DNA of 64,000 bases from an uncultured Candidatus Pelagibacter sp. (GTDB lineage: Bacteria > Pseudomonadota > Alphaproteobacteria > Pelagibacterales > Pelagibacteraceae), in contig NZ_CALSOW010000004.1 of assembly GCF_943788075.1 (NCBI RefSeq), forward strand, positions 1 through 64,000. Direction: 5' to 3'. The notes under the pieces were generated by a model. That model saw only the letters and a program-made list of their open reading frames with translations. It did not search any database and was not told where the DNA came from. Below, in pieces: positions 49,367-58,541 of this stretch. How positions within the stretch are numbered: the stretch's first letter is position 1; the number at the start of each line of letters is the position of its first letter. A program made the position numbers and the translations under genes.

Positions 49367-49973
49367 AAAACCAATCATAGTTTTTGAAGGTATAGAGGGA
49401 AGTGGAAAAAGTCACCACATATCAACTGTTTCCAAGTATCTTAATAATAAAAAAATTAGTCATATTAAAATAAGAGAGCCTGGGGGCAATCCAAATTCAG
49501 AAAAAATTAGAAAATTAATTTTAAATAATAAATCTAATTTTAATAGAAATACTGACTTGTTGTTGTATATGGCTGCTAGAAGTGAAAATATAGAAATTAT
49601 TAAGAAATTTTACAATAAAAAGATAATACTTATTGATAGATTTACTGACTCTACAATAGCATATCAACATTATGGTATGGGTGTTGATCTAAATTTAATT
49701 GAAACCTTAAATAAATATTTACTTAAAAATATAAAAGTAGGTTTTACATTTTTAAATATTGTTAACCAAAAAAATCTTCAAAAAAGATTAAAACAAAGAA
49801 GATCATTAAACAGGTATGATAAATTTAAAATGTCTTTTTACAACAAAGTTCAAAAAGGATTTATTCATTTGTCACAAAAACAAAAAAATAAATATCAGTT
49901 AATAAACTCAAATTTAGAAATAGATAAAAATGAAAAATTAATTTTGAGTAAAATTGATAGATTGATTAAATGA
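49359..49973 (+). CDS. tmk: Thymidylate kinase
   Basis: Phosphorylates dTMP to dTDP. The 204-residue protein has the P-loop FEGIEGSGKSHHISTVSKYL, IREPGGNPNSEKIRKLIL, the substrate motif LIDRFTDSTIAYQHYGMGVD and a lid region with LKQRRSLNRYD. The start lies inside dacC and the stop overlaps the holB start by 4 bases. One of the few intact genes in this indel-rich part. Confidence 0.94.
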   Translation: MSKKPIIVFEGIEGSGKSHHISTVSKYLNNKKISHIKIREPGGNPNSEKIRKLILNNKSNFNRNTDLLLYMAARSENIEIIKKFYNKKIILIDRFTDSTIAYQHYGMGVDLNLIETLNKYLLKNIKVGFTFLNIVNQKNLQKRLKQRRSLNRYDKFKMSFYNKVQKGFIHLSQKQKNKYQLINSNLEIDKNEKLILSKIDRLIK

Positions 49974-50898
49974 ATTTAAATCCAGTAAATCAATTATCCT
50001 TATATGGTCATCATTCTGAATTTACGACTTTATTGAACTATATAAAAATAAAAAACTACCCAATAAAATATTGTTATCTGGTGAAAAGGGGATAGGAAAA
50101 TCTACTTTAGCATATCACATTGTTAATCATATCTTATCGTTTGATGAAGATTATTCATATGATATTAAAAATTTTAGAATTAATCCTGATAATAAATCAT
50201 TTAAATTAATTCTAAATAAATCTAATCCAAATTTTATTTTAATTGATATAGGCGATGATAAAAAAAGCATTGATGTTAATCAAATTCGAAATTTGATTTT
50301 AACATTAAACAAATCGTCTTTTAACACAAAACCAAGACTAGTACTTATAGATAATATTGAGCTCTTAAACATTAATTCAGTTAATGCTCTATTAAAAATT
50401 TTAGAAGAACCTAACGATAATGTTTATTTTATATTAATCAATAATAACAAAAGAATACTTTCCTACACTTAAATCTAGATGTCTCAATTACAATATACAC
50501 CTTACTTCTAGTCAATCCTTTGATATTACGAGCAAAATTTTAGGTGAAAATTTTAAGGATTTAATTCACGATCAGATGGTAAATTGTTATAGCACACCAG
50601 GATCAATATTAAGTTTATTGGATTTTGCGAATAAAAACGACTTAATTTAAGGCAAATCAATTTAAAAGATTTGATAAAAAAAATTATTATAGAAAAAAAA
50701 TATAAGAAAGATCAATATATTAAAAATTTATTATATTCATTAATAGAAAGCTACTTTAGACAAAATGTGTCAGTTAAAAATATTAAACTTTTAAAAATGC
50801 AAAACTATTTTTTAAATAAAATTATCAATACAAAAATTTTTAATCTTGATGATGAAACTTTATTAATGGAATTTGAAGATAGAGTTTTGAATGGATAA
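49970..50898 (+). pseudogene. holB: DNA polymerase III subunit delta prime, frameshifted
   Basis: Clamp-loader subunit, about 308 residues after repair. The AAA+ P-loop is LLSGEKGIGKSTLAYHIVNH; the delta-prime type sensor blocks NFILIDIGDDKKSIDVNQIR, LVLIDNIELLNINSVNALLK and ILEEPNDNVYFILINN follow. The C-terminal collar helices are in another frame (KKIIIEKKYKKDQYIKNLLY). Indels near 50045, 50460 and 50648. Position between tmk and metG is the standard alphaproteobacterial order. As an essential gene it is unlikely to be truly broken. Confidence 0.9.
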
Positions 50899-52432
50899 AA
50901 AATTTTATATAACAACACCGATTTACTATCCATCAGCAAAACCACATATGGGTCATGCTTATTCTAGTATTATTGCTGACTTTTTTGCAAGATTTAAAAG
51001 AATGGATGGATTTGATGTTCAATTTTTAACAGGTACTGATGAACATGGATTAAAAATACAGCGTTCAGCAGAAAAACAAAATATTGATCCCTTAGAATTT
51101 TGTAATCAAATAAGTCAAACATTTAGAGATCTCTCGAAAACACTAAATTTAACTAATACAGATTTTATTAGAACTACTGAAGATAGACATAAAAAAACTG
51201 TACAGCACCTATGGAAAGAACTTGAAAAAAATGATGATATTTATTTGTCAAAATATTCAGGATGGTATTCTGTATCTGATGAAGCATTTTATAATGAAGA
51301 TGAAATAGAAGATGTTGATGGTCTTAAAAGATCTATTTCTTCAAGATCAACTGTTGAATGGATAGAGGAAGAGTCTTATTTTTTTCGATTATCTAAATGG
51401 GAAAAACCTTTACTTGATTATTACGAAACACATCCAAATTTTATTTCTCCGGAGACAAGAAAAAATGAAGTTATTAGTTTTGTTAAAAGTGGTTTAAAAG
51501 ACTTGTCCATAAGTAGAAAAAGTTTTTCATGGGGAATAAATGTACCTGGCAATAATGATCATGTTATATATGTATGGCTTGATGCCTTAACAAATTATAT
51601 TAGCGCATTAAACTATCCTGATACGAATAACGTATTATTTAAAAATTTCTGGCCAGCTTCAGTACATTTAATTGGAAAAGATATTTTAAGATTTCATGCT
51701 GTATATTGGCCTGCTTTTTTGCTCGCAGCTAAAATAGATTTGCCACTAAAAGTTTATGGCCATGGCTGGATACTTTCTGGTGATGAAAAAATGTCTAAAT
51801 CAAAAGGTAATATTTTAGATCCAATAGAAATAATTAATGAATATGGTTTAGATCCACTAAGGTATTATTTAATTAAAGAAGTATCTTTTGGAAATGATGG
51901 CAATATATCACAAGAGAGACTTGAGGATTGTATCAATAGTGACCTTGCAAACAATTTTGGAAATTTATGTCAACGTGTTACAGCATTTGCTATAAAAAAT
52001 TGTAATAGTGAGGTTCCAAATGATATTAAATTTGAAAAAGAAGATTTGATAATTTTAGATAAATATAAAAATAATTTAAAAATTATAAGAGATAAAATTG
52101 ATAATCAGGATATTAATTTTTATATAGATTTTATTATAAATTCTTTGTTTGAGGCTAATAAATACTTTAATGATCAAGAACCTTGGAAAAAAAAGGAAGA
52201 TCCTATTCGATTAAATACAATAGTTTATACAACATTAGAAATTGTTAGAAAAATTAGTTTTTTACTTTTTCCAATAATTCCTCAATCATCTTTAAGAGCC
52301 TTAAAAATATTTGACCTTAAAGAAGATAATATCAATTTATCTTCTGTTGAAAATAATGAATATTTATTAAAAGGAAGTAAAATTAATAAAATTGATATCC
52401 TTTTTAAAAAGATAGAAAAAAATAATGATTGA
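50891..52432 (+). CDS. metG: Methionyl-tRNA synthetase
   Basis: Class I synthetase charging tRNA-Met. The 513-residue protein has ITTPIYYPSAKPHMGHAYSS with the HMGH motif, FLTGTDEHGLKIQRSAEK, WLDALTNYISAL and the loop [19 protein letters not shown]. The zinc-knuckle cysteines of the E. coli form are absent, so it belongs to the shorter MetG type lacking a C-terminal tRNA-binding domain. Overlaps of 8 bases with holB and with tatD show a packed operon. Frame intact. Confidence 0.96.
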   Translation: MDKKFYITTPIYYPSAKPHMGHAYSSIIADFFARFKRMDGFDVQFLTGTDEHGLKIQRSAEKQNIDPLEFCNQISQTFRDLSKTLNLTNTDFIRTTEDRHKKTVQHLWKELEKNDDIYLSKYSGWYSVSDEAFYNEDEIEDVDGLKRSISSRSTVEWIEEESYFFRLSKWEKPLLDYYETHPNFISPETRKNEVISFVKSGLKDLSISRKSFSWGINVPGNNDHVIYVWLDALTNYISALNYPDTNNVLFKNFWPASVHLIGKDILRFHAVYWPAFLLAAKIDLPLKVYGHGWILSGDEKMSKSKGNILDPIEIINEYGLDPLRYYLIKEVSFGNDGNISQERLEDCINSDLANNFGNLCQRVTAFAIKNCNSEVPNDIKFEKEDLIILDKYKNNLKIIRDKIDNQDINFYIDFIINSLFEANKYFNDQEPWKKKEDPIRLNTIVYTTLEIVRKISFLLFPIIPQSSLRALKIFDLKEDNINLSSVENNEYLLKGSKINKIDILFKKIEKNND

Positions 52433-53186
52433 TTCTCACTGTCATTTAGATCACGAACCTTTATTAAGTGATTTAACCAATGTAATTAAACGTTCAAAAG
52501 AAGTTGGGATAAAAAAACTGCTAACTATATCAACCTCATTTGCTAGTTTTGATCGAATTAAGAAGATCATAGAAAAAGATGAAATGATTTTTGGCACTAT
52601 TGGAATACATCCACATGAAACAACTGATAATAAAATCACCACTGACGTTATTGTAAAAAACATTACTGATAATAAAAAAATAATTGGAGTAGGGGAAACT
52701 GGTTTAGATTTTTACTATAACAATAGTGATAAAAATGATCAGATAATTAGTTTTAAAGAACATATTGAAGCTTCTATTAAAACAAATACTCCATTAATTA
52801 TTCATTCTAGAGACGCGGAAGAAGAAACTTTTAATATATTAAACAATTATAAAGATCAGAACCTTAAAATTTTGATGCATTGTTTTACTGGAAGTAAAGA
52901 TTTTGCAAATAAACTATTAACGTTAAACGCTTTTTTTTCTGCAAGTGGAATTATAACCTTTAAAAATTCTATAGAGCTACAAGATACATTTAAATCATTA
53001 CCATTAGATAAAATTTTAATAGAAACAGACAGCCCTTTTTTAGCACCAGTACCTAATAGAGGTAAAAAAAATGAACCTTCTTTCATTGATTATACAGCAC
53101 AAAAATTAGCAGATATAAAAAATATTTCTAAACCTGATTTAGTAAACTTTACCACAGATAACTTTAATAAACTTTTTTTTAATTAA
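52425..53186 (+). CDS. tatD: TatD-family metal-dependent DNase/hydrolase
   Basis: TIM-barrel hydrolase of 253 residues. Metal-binding residues are in MIDSHCHLDHEPL, GVGETGLDFYY, PLIIHSRDAEEETF, LMHCFTGSKD and LIETDSPFLAPVPNRGKKNE, all in the usual order. Family members are 3'-5' exonucleases or deacylases; the YcfH subgroup is closest by gene order (metG-tatD). The name does not imply a role in Tat export. It starts inside metG and is followed by the MBL-fold gene after 5 bases. Confidence 0.94.
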   Translation: MIDSHCHLDHEPLLSDLTNVIKRSKEVGIKKLLTISTSFASFDRIKKIIEKDEMIFGTIGIHPHETTDNKITTDVIVKNITDNKKIIGVGETGLDFYYNNSDKNDQIISFKEHIEASIKTNTPLIIHSRDAEEETFNILNNYKDQNLKILMHCFTGSKDFANKLLTLNAFFSASGIITFKNSIELQDTFKSLPLDKILIETDSPFLAPVPNRGKKNEPSFIDYTAQKLADIKNISKPDLVNFTTDNFNKLFFN

Positions 53187-53191
53187 AGATT

Positions 53192-53961
53192 ATGAAGTTT
53201 ATAATTCTAGGATGTGGTAGTTCAATGGGTGTGCCTCGACCTGATGGCTATTTTGGTAATTGTGACCCTAAAAATAAAAAAAATTATAGAACAAGATGTT
53301 CAGCATTAATAAAAACAGATGTTGAAAATGTATTAATTGATACATCACCAGATTTACGTAATCAAATATTGAGTCAAAAAATTAAGAAAATTGATAAAGT
53401 TTTTTATTCACATATGCATGCCGACCAAACACATGGGATTAATGATTTAAGATCTTTCTTTATTAGAAATAAAAATCCTATTAATGTTTTTGCTGACAAG
53501 ATTACATCAAAATATCTAAGAAAAACTTTCTCCTATTGCTTTGATACTTATAGTAATGAATATCCAGCAACACTTAAATTGAATATATTGATAAAAATTT
53601 ATTTATAAAAAGTAAAAAAAGGAATATTTCAATCAAACCTATTAAAGTGCAGCATGGTAACGTTCAATCTATTTGTTATATCATAGATAAAAAAATAGCT
53701 TATATAAGTGATGTAAGTAAAATTTTTGAAAAAGATTATGAATATTTTAAAAATTTAAAATATCTTATTGTTGATTGTTTGTGGTACAAATATCATCCTT
53801 CACATTTTAATTTAGATAAATCTCTAGAAATGATAGAAAAGTTTTCTCCTAAAAATGCTATATTAACTAATCTTCATACAGATATAGATTATAATGAAAT
53901 AAAAAAAAGATTACCTAAAAATATTATTCCGGCATATGACGGCTTGTCGGTAACTTTATAA
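53192..53961 (+). pseudogene. MBL-fold metallo-hydrolase (PhnP-like), one frameshift
   Basis: Metallo-beta-lactamase-fold phosphodiesterase-like protein of about 256 residues. The N-terminus KFIILGCGSSMGVPRPDGYF and FGNCDPKNKKNYRTRCSALI is shared with PhnP and related enzymes. The metal site is FYSHMHADQTHGINDLR (HxHxDxxH variant with Q), with further ligands in QHGNVQSICYIIDKKIAYIS and HPSHFNLDKSLEM. One indel near 53578 splits it. Gene order (metG-tatD-MBL) is conserved in alphaproteobacteria. It converges with the peroxidase gene, overlapping by 6 bases. Substrate unknown. Confidence 0.86.
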
Positions 53962-54507
53962 AATCTGATTTAATTTATTAATAATTTTTTTTGACATTGG
54001 ACCAGTAAATGAGGCAAAAGTATCTTCAACTTTACCATGCTTATTTATCAAAATTTTATGAAAATTCCATTTAGGTACAGTAGATTTACCAAAAGTATCT
54101 TTTGCCCATATATATATTGGATGTGCATTACTGCCCTTAACATCGTACTTGCTAGTCATTGGAAAAGTAATATTAAAATTTGTTTCACAGAATTTTTTTA
54201 TCTCTTTTTCTGTCCCTGGTTCTTGAGCTCCAAATTGATTAGTAGGGACGCCAACAACAACTAGACCTTTATCTTTAAATTCATCGTATAGTTTTTGTAG
54301 ATCATCATATTGTTTCGTAAAACCACAATTACTTGCAACATTTACTAATAATATAGTTTTACCAGTATATTTAGAAAGATCTAAACTATCACCGTTAATT
54401 GAGTTTATTTTGAAATCAAAAAAAATTTTTGAGTTATCAGACAAAGTCTTGTTAAAAAAAGAAAACATAAATATTATTAAATAAATGATAATTTTTTTAT
54501 TAAACAT
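53956..54507 (-). CDS. Glutathione peroxidase-family thiol peroxidase with signal peptide
   Basis: Reduces hydroperoxides. The 183-residue protein has a hydrophobic N-terminal signal (residues 6-22, IIIYLIIFMFSFF) not found in cytoplasmic BtuE, so it is probably exported. The peroxidatic cysteine is C61 in VNVASNCGFTKQYDDLQ, the glutamine is in VPTNQFGAQEPGTEKEI, and Trp/Asn are in KWNFHKILINKHG, completing the catalytic tetrad. It is translationally coupled to nhaA (stop/start overlap of one base, nhaA upstream). Reductant could be thioredoxin or glutathione. Confidence 0.92.
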   Translation of the reverse strand: MFNKKIIIYLIIFMFSFFNKTLSDNSKIFFDFKINSINGDSLDLSKYTGKTILLVNVASNCGFTKQYDDLQKLYDEFKDKGLVVVGVPTNQFGAQEPGTEKEIKKFCETNFNITFPMTSKYDVKGSNAHPIYIWAKDTFGKSTVPKWNFHKILINKHGKVEDTFASFTGPMSKKIINKLNQIL

Positions 54508-55679
54508 TATTTTTTTGAAGACATTAACAAGATAACGTACCCAAAGACAGTAGACAATAATGATCCAGTTAATACACCAATTTTAACACCATCTATATAC
54601 TGAGTATTTTCTACAAAAGCTAAGTTTCCAACAAACAAACTCATCGTAAAACCTATACCTGTTAAAATAGAAACACCATATAAGCTCATCCAATTTGAAT
54701 TGTTTGGTGCTTCTGCAAATTTTAATTTAATAGAAACATATGAAAAGAACAAAACTCCAATTTGCTTTCCAAAAAATAATCCACATAAAATACCAAGAGG
54801 GACTGGTGCTAGTAGACTAGATAATGATAATCCAGCTAAATTAACGCCAGCATTAGCAAATGCAAACAGCGGCATTATCATAAACGCTACATAAGGTGAA
54901 ATTGCATGTTCTATCTTAACAAGTAGTGAAAAATCTCTATCTTTAATTCTGTGTGGTATTGTTGAGGCTAATAATACCCCCGCGATTGTTGCATGAATTC
55001 CAGACTTATATGTAAAATACCACATAAATAAACCAATAATTAGATAAGGGATAAATTTTTTCACTGAAAATTTATTTAAAATTAAAAGTAAAATATAACT
55101 TAATAAAATTAGAGTTAGATATGGAACACTTAAATCACCAGAATAAAAGAAAGCTATTATTAATATAGCACCAAGATCATCTATAATAGCTAATGCTGTT
55201 AAAAAAACTTTTAACGATATGGGTACCCTTGATCCTAATAAAGATAATATACCCAAAGAAAATGCAATATCTGTAGCTGAAGGTATAGCCCATCCATTCA
55301 TAGTTTCAGAATCTCCCCAGTTAATAAAAACATAAAAAAGGGCAGGCACCACCATACCTCCAACGGCTGCTATAATTGGAAGCATTGCTTGTTTAATGTT
55401 TGATAGTTCTCCTTGTATAAATTCTCTTTTGATTTCTAAAGTAACAAAGAAGAAAAAAATTGCCATCAAAGCATCATTTATCCAGTGATGAACAGAAAGT
55501 TTTAATCCAAATTCATTAATACCAATAAATAAGTATTTTTCTAAACTATGAAAATATAGATCACTTAAATCACTGTTGCTTATTACTAGAGCAAGTACTG
55601 CTGCTATTAACAGTATTAACCCACTTGCTGCTTCAAGTTTAAAAAACCATTTAAAAGGTTTGGATAAATAATTAATCAT
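54507..55679 (-). CDS. nhaA: Na+/H+ antiporter NhaA
   Basis: Inner-membrane antiporter that exports sodium, important in sea water. The 390-residue protein has about 12 helices. Family hallmarks: KLSVHHWINDALMAIFFFFV, TLEIKREFIQGELS, PSATDIAFSLGILSLLGSRV and LTALAIIDDLGAILIIAFFY, which holds the paired aspartates of the ion site. The end RTI-like GIGFTMSLFVGNLAF is also typical. The ATG at 55679 lies 6 bases from the end of the zinc-ribbon gene upstream, so three genes form one minus-strand unit. Frame intact. Confidence 0.96.
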   Translation of the reverse strand: MINYLSKPFKWFFKLEAASGLILLIAAVLALVISNSDLSDLYFHSLEKYLFIGINEFGLKLSVHHWINDALMAIFFFFVTLEIKREFIQGELSNIKQAMLPIIAAVGGMVVPALFYVFINWGDSETMNGWAIPSATDIAFSLGILSLLGSRVPISLKVFLTALAIIDDLGAILIIAFFYSGDLSVPYLTLILLSYILLLILNKFSVKKFIPYLIIGLFMWYFTYKSGIHATIAGVLLASTIPHRIKDRDFSLLVKIEHAISPYVAFMIMPLFAFANAGVNLAGLSLSSLLAPVPLGILCGLFFGKQIGVLFFSYVSIKLKFAEAPNNSNWMSLYGVSILTGIGFTMSLFVGNLAFVENTQYIDGVKIGVLTGSLLSTVFGYVILLMSSKK

Positions 55680-55685
55680 AATAAA

Positions 55686-56141
55686 TTAATATAGGTCTAT
55701 AATAAATAGTTTAATATCTTTCAATGTTTCAAATAAGCTAAATAAAACAAATTCTAAATCAGGAAATATGTCTATCAAGGGTGATTTTAGAGTATCAAGT
55801 AAAATCATTAATGCTATTAATGATATTATAAAAACTATTAAATAAGAAAAAAATTTACTACCAGTATTTTTTGTTTTTTCTTCTTTTTTCTTTTTGATTA
55901 TTTTTTTGGATATAAGTTGATTCTTTTTGAATTCAATATCTTTTTTCTTTTCAGTATCATCAGGTTCAATCTCATTATTATCAACATTGTCATTTAGTGC
56001 TAAAGGAATTGAGCTTACAACCTCAACTTTATAAAGCCAAACGTGATTACACGATCCACATTTTAAATCTCTTCCATCTTCAGGTATTAAAGTAGGGTCA
56101 ATCTTAAATTTTTTGTTACAATTAGGACAAGCAATAATCAT
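55686..56141 (-). CDS. Zinc-ribbon (MJ0042-type) single-pass membrane protein
   Basis: A 151-residue protein of unknown role. Residues 1-36 form a zinc ribbon: IIACPNCNKKFKIDPTLIPE and LKCGSCNHVW, with cysteines 5, 8, 28 and 31. A charged, lysine-rich linker of about 60 residues follows, then one membrane helix (YLIVFIISLIALMILLDTL) and a hydrophobic C-terminus. This layout is common in alphaproteobacteria and often annotated as MJ0042 or zinc-ribbon domain protein. It is first in the unit with nhaA and the peroxidase. Confidence 0.85.
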   Translation of the reverse strand: MIIACPNCNKKFKIDPTLIPEDGRDLKCGSCNHVWLYKVEVVSSIPLALNDNVDNNEIEPDDTEKKKDIEFKKNQLISKKIIKKKKEEKTKNTGSKFFSYLIVFIISLIALMILLDTLKSPLIDIFPDLEFVLFSLFETLKDIKLFIIDLY

Positions 56142-56235
56142 GCTTCGTTATATATCAGATTTTTATTAAAATTCTTTTAATTTTGACCTCTTTATACTTT
56201 GAAATATTCAATAACTGCTGTATTAGTACACGGAT

Positions 56236-56312
<77 letters not shown>

Positions 56313-56318
56313 TCAATT

Positions 56319-56600
56319 ATGAATAAAGCAATAATATATATACCTAACAAAAATCCTATGCAGTCCGGAACTGCAAAAAATAATAAGTGGGTTTTAGAAT
56401 TTATAACTAAAGATCCTACAAAAAATCCTTTAATGGGGTGGGAAAGTTCATCAGATACATTAACTGAATTAAAATTGGAATTTTCATCAAAAGAATTAGC
56501 TATCAACTATGCAAAAAAGAAAAAAATTGATTTTGATTTAATTGAACCCAAAAAAAGAAAAACTGTAAAAAAATCATACGCTGATAATTTTTTAAAATAA
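56319..56600 (+). CDS. NDUFS4-like ETC complex I accessory subunit
   Basis: Small protein of 93 residues related to the mitochondrial complex I 18-kDa/AQDQ subunit, found in alphaproteobacterial NADH dehydrogenase. The conserved core is KWVLEFITKDPTKNPLMGWE followed by SSSDTLTELKLEFSSKELAI and NYAKKKKIDF, with a basic C-terminus. It follows tRNA-Pro and precedes the SbmA-like gene by 3 bases; the main nuo operon is not in this window. Role in complex I is from the family. Confidence 0.85.
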   Translation: MNKAIIYIPNKNPMQSGTAKNNKWVLEFITKDPTKNPLMGWESSSDTLTELKLEFSSKELAINYAKKKKIDFDLIEPKKRKTVKKSYADNFLK

Positions 56601-56603
56601 TAA

Positions 56604-57584
56604 ATGTTTAGATTTTTTAAATTGAGAAAATGGTTAATGTGGTCATGGTTTGGATCATTTATCATTTTATCCTCTTTATGGGTTCAGGTTAAAATTGATG
56701 TCAAAATTAACGAGTGGTTTGGGGTTTTTTATGACATGATCCAAAAAGCTCTTGCAACGCCTAATGCAATAACTATTGAAGAATACTGGGCTAGTTTAGC
56801 TTCATTTATTACATTGGCAGGGATGTACATAGCACTTTATGTAGCCATCAGTTTTTTTACAGCTCACTACTTATTCAGATGGAGAACAGCAATGGTTGAG
56901 TGGTATCATAGTGTTTATGATAAGGCTGGTAAAATTGAAGGTGCATCACAAAGAGTTCAAGAAGATACAATTAAATTTACTCGTATTATGGAAGGTCTTG
57001 GTACAAGTTTTATTGAGTCTGTAATGGTTTTAATTCAATTTGTTCCAATTCTATTAAGTTTGTCAATTGGTATACCCATTTTCTTTTTTGGTGATTGGCA
57101 ATATGGATTAATTACGGGAGCTTTACTGTGGACAATTGGTGGTACAATTTTCTTAATAGGATTAGGTTGGTTGTTAAGATTGGTTGGTGTTGAATATGAC
57201 CTTCAAAAAAAGGAAGCAGCATATAGAAAAATTTTAGTAATAGCTGAAGATGATAACAATGTACGGCCAAAAACAATAAATGAATTATTTGATGACGTAC
57301 GTTCAATTCATTTTTTAAGCTATATACGTTATTTATATTTTAATGTTGGTAGAATGGCCTATTTGCAAGCAAATGTATTATCTGCTTATGTTTTTTTAGC
57401 ACCTGCAATAGTTGCTGGTGTAGTTACATTAGGAGTTATGCAGCAAATTATAAGAGCCTTTGGTAGAGTAGAAGGTTCAATGCAATATCTTTTAAAAGCA
57501 TGGCCAACAATAATTGAACTAGCTAGTGTTTATAAAAGATTAAGAGAATTTGAATATCAAATTAACAGCAAAGATATTAGTTGA
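56604..57584 (+). CDS. SbmA/BacA-like transporter (short form)
   Basis: Inner-membrane transporter related to SbmA/BacA, which import peptides and modified antibiotics or lipids by proton motive force. The 326-residue protein has about six helices. INEWFGVFYDMIQKALATPN, FRWRTAMVEWYHSVYDKAGK, IEGASQRVQEDTIKFTRIME and KAWPTIIELASVYKRLREFE match the family closely. It is about 80 residues shorter than E. coli SbmA at the N-terminus, lacking the first two helices; the upstream gene is only 3 bases away, so this is not a missed start. No ATPase domain is fused. Frame intact. Confidence 0.88.
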   Translation: MFRFFKLRKWLMWSWFGSFIILSSLWVQVKIDVKINEWFGVFYDMIQKALATPNAITIEEYWASLASFITLAGMYIALYVAISFFTAHYLFRWRTAMVEWYHSVYDKAGKIEGASQRVQEDTIKFTRIMEGLGTSFIESVMVLIQFVPILLSLSIGIPIFFFGDWQYGLITGALLWTIGGTIFLIGLGWLLRLVGVEYDLQKKEAAYRKILVIAEDDNNVRPKTINELFDDVRSIHFLSYIRYLYFNVGRMAYLQANVLSAYVFLAPAIVAGVVTLGVMQQIIRAFGRVEGSMQYLLKAWPTIIELASVYKRLREFEYQINSKDIS

Positions 57585-57596
57585 TGAAAAAATTTA

Positions 57597-58541
57597 ATGG
57601 CAATTGATAAAAAATTTATTGAAAAATTTTGCAATGTTACATCAAAAGCAGCTTTAGCTGCATCATATTTAGTCGGTAAAAAAGACAAAATAGCAGCTGA
57701 TCAAGCTGCAGTTGACTCTATGAGATCTGAGCTAAATAAAATTAATATGAATGGTCAAGTTGTAATAGGTGAGGGATCATTAGATGAGGCTCCTTTACTT
57801 TATACTGGCGAACTTTTAGGTACAAAAAATGGTCCAGATTTTGATATTGCTGTAGATCCTGTTGAAGGAACAAATTTTGTAGCAAATAATTTACCTGGTG
57901 GAATTGCTGTTTTAGCTATTGGAGAAAAAGGTAATTTATTTAATGCTCCAGAAACTTATATGAATAAAATTGCTACTGGAAAAATTGATAAAGGCTTAAT
58001 TGATTTGATTATCCTTTAGAAAAAAATATTAAAAATTTATCTGAATTTAAAAATAAAGATATTTCTTCATTAACTGTTTGTATATTGATAGGCCTAGACA
58101 TAAAAAGATTATTGATAAACTTAAAGATTTAAAGTAAACATTAAACTTATTACAGATGGTGATGTGCTTGGTGCATTATATGTTTCAGATCCTAAATATA
58201 ATGTTGATATGTTTTTAGGTATTGGTGGTGGTCCTGAAGGTGTTATTGCTGCATGCTGCTCTTGATGCTTATGATTGTCATTTTCAAGGGAGATTTATTT
58301 TTGATAATGAAAAAGATATTAATGAAGCTAAATCAATGGGTATAACTGATTTAAACAAAAAATATGAATTAAACGAAATTGTTAAAGGAGATTCTCTTTT
58401 TTGTGCATCAGGAATAACTAGTAGTGAAGTTTTAAATGGAATTATTATTGAGGAAGATAAATTTATAGTGAAACTTTAGTTACTCACAAAAATACTAATT
58501 TTAAAGAAATAGTTAAAAGTGTTAATTCAATAAATGAATGA
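57597..58541 (+). pseudogene. glpX: Class II fructose-1,6-bisphosphatase GlpX, frameshifted
   Basis: Gluconeogenic phosphatase, about 314 residues when repaired. The N-terminal half is clear: FCNVTSKAALAASYLVGKKD, GQVVIGEGSLDEAPLLYTGE and DIAVDPVEGTNFVANNLPGG, with the metal-binding GEG and DPVEGT motifs. Other frames give [60 protein letters not shown] and GDSLFCASGITSSEVLNG. Indels lie near 58008, 58083, 58130, 58252 and 58470. The stop overlaps the recJ start (ATGA). glpX-recJ-tRNA-Glu is a typical SAR11 order. Confidence 0.9.
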
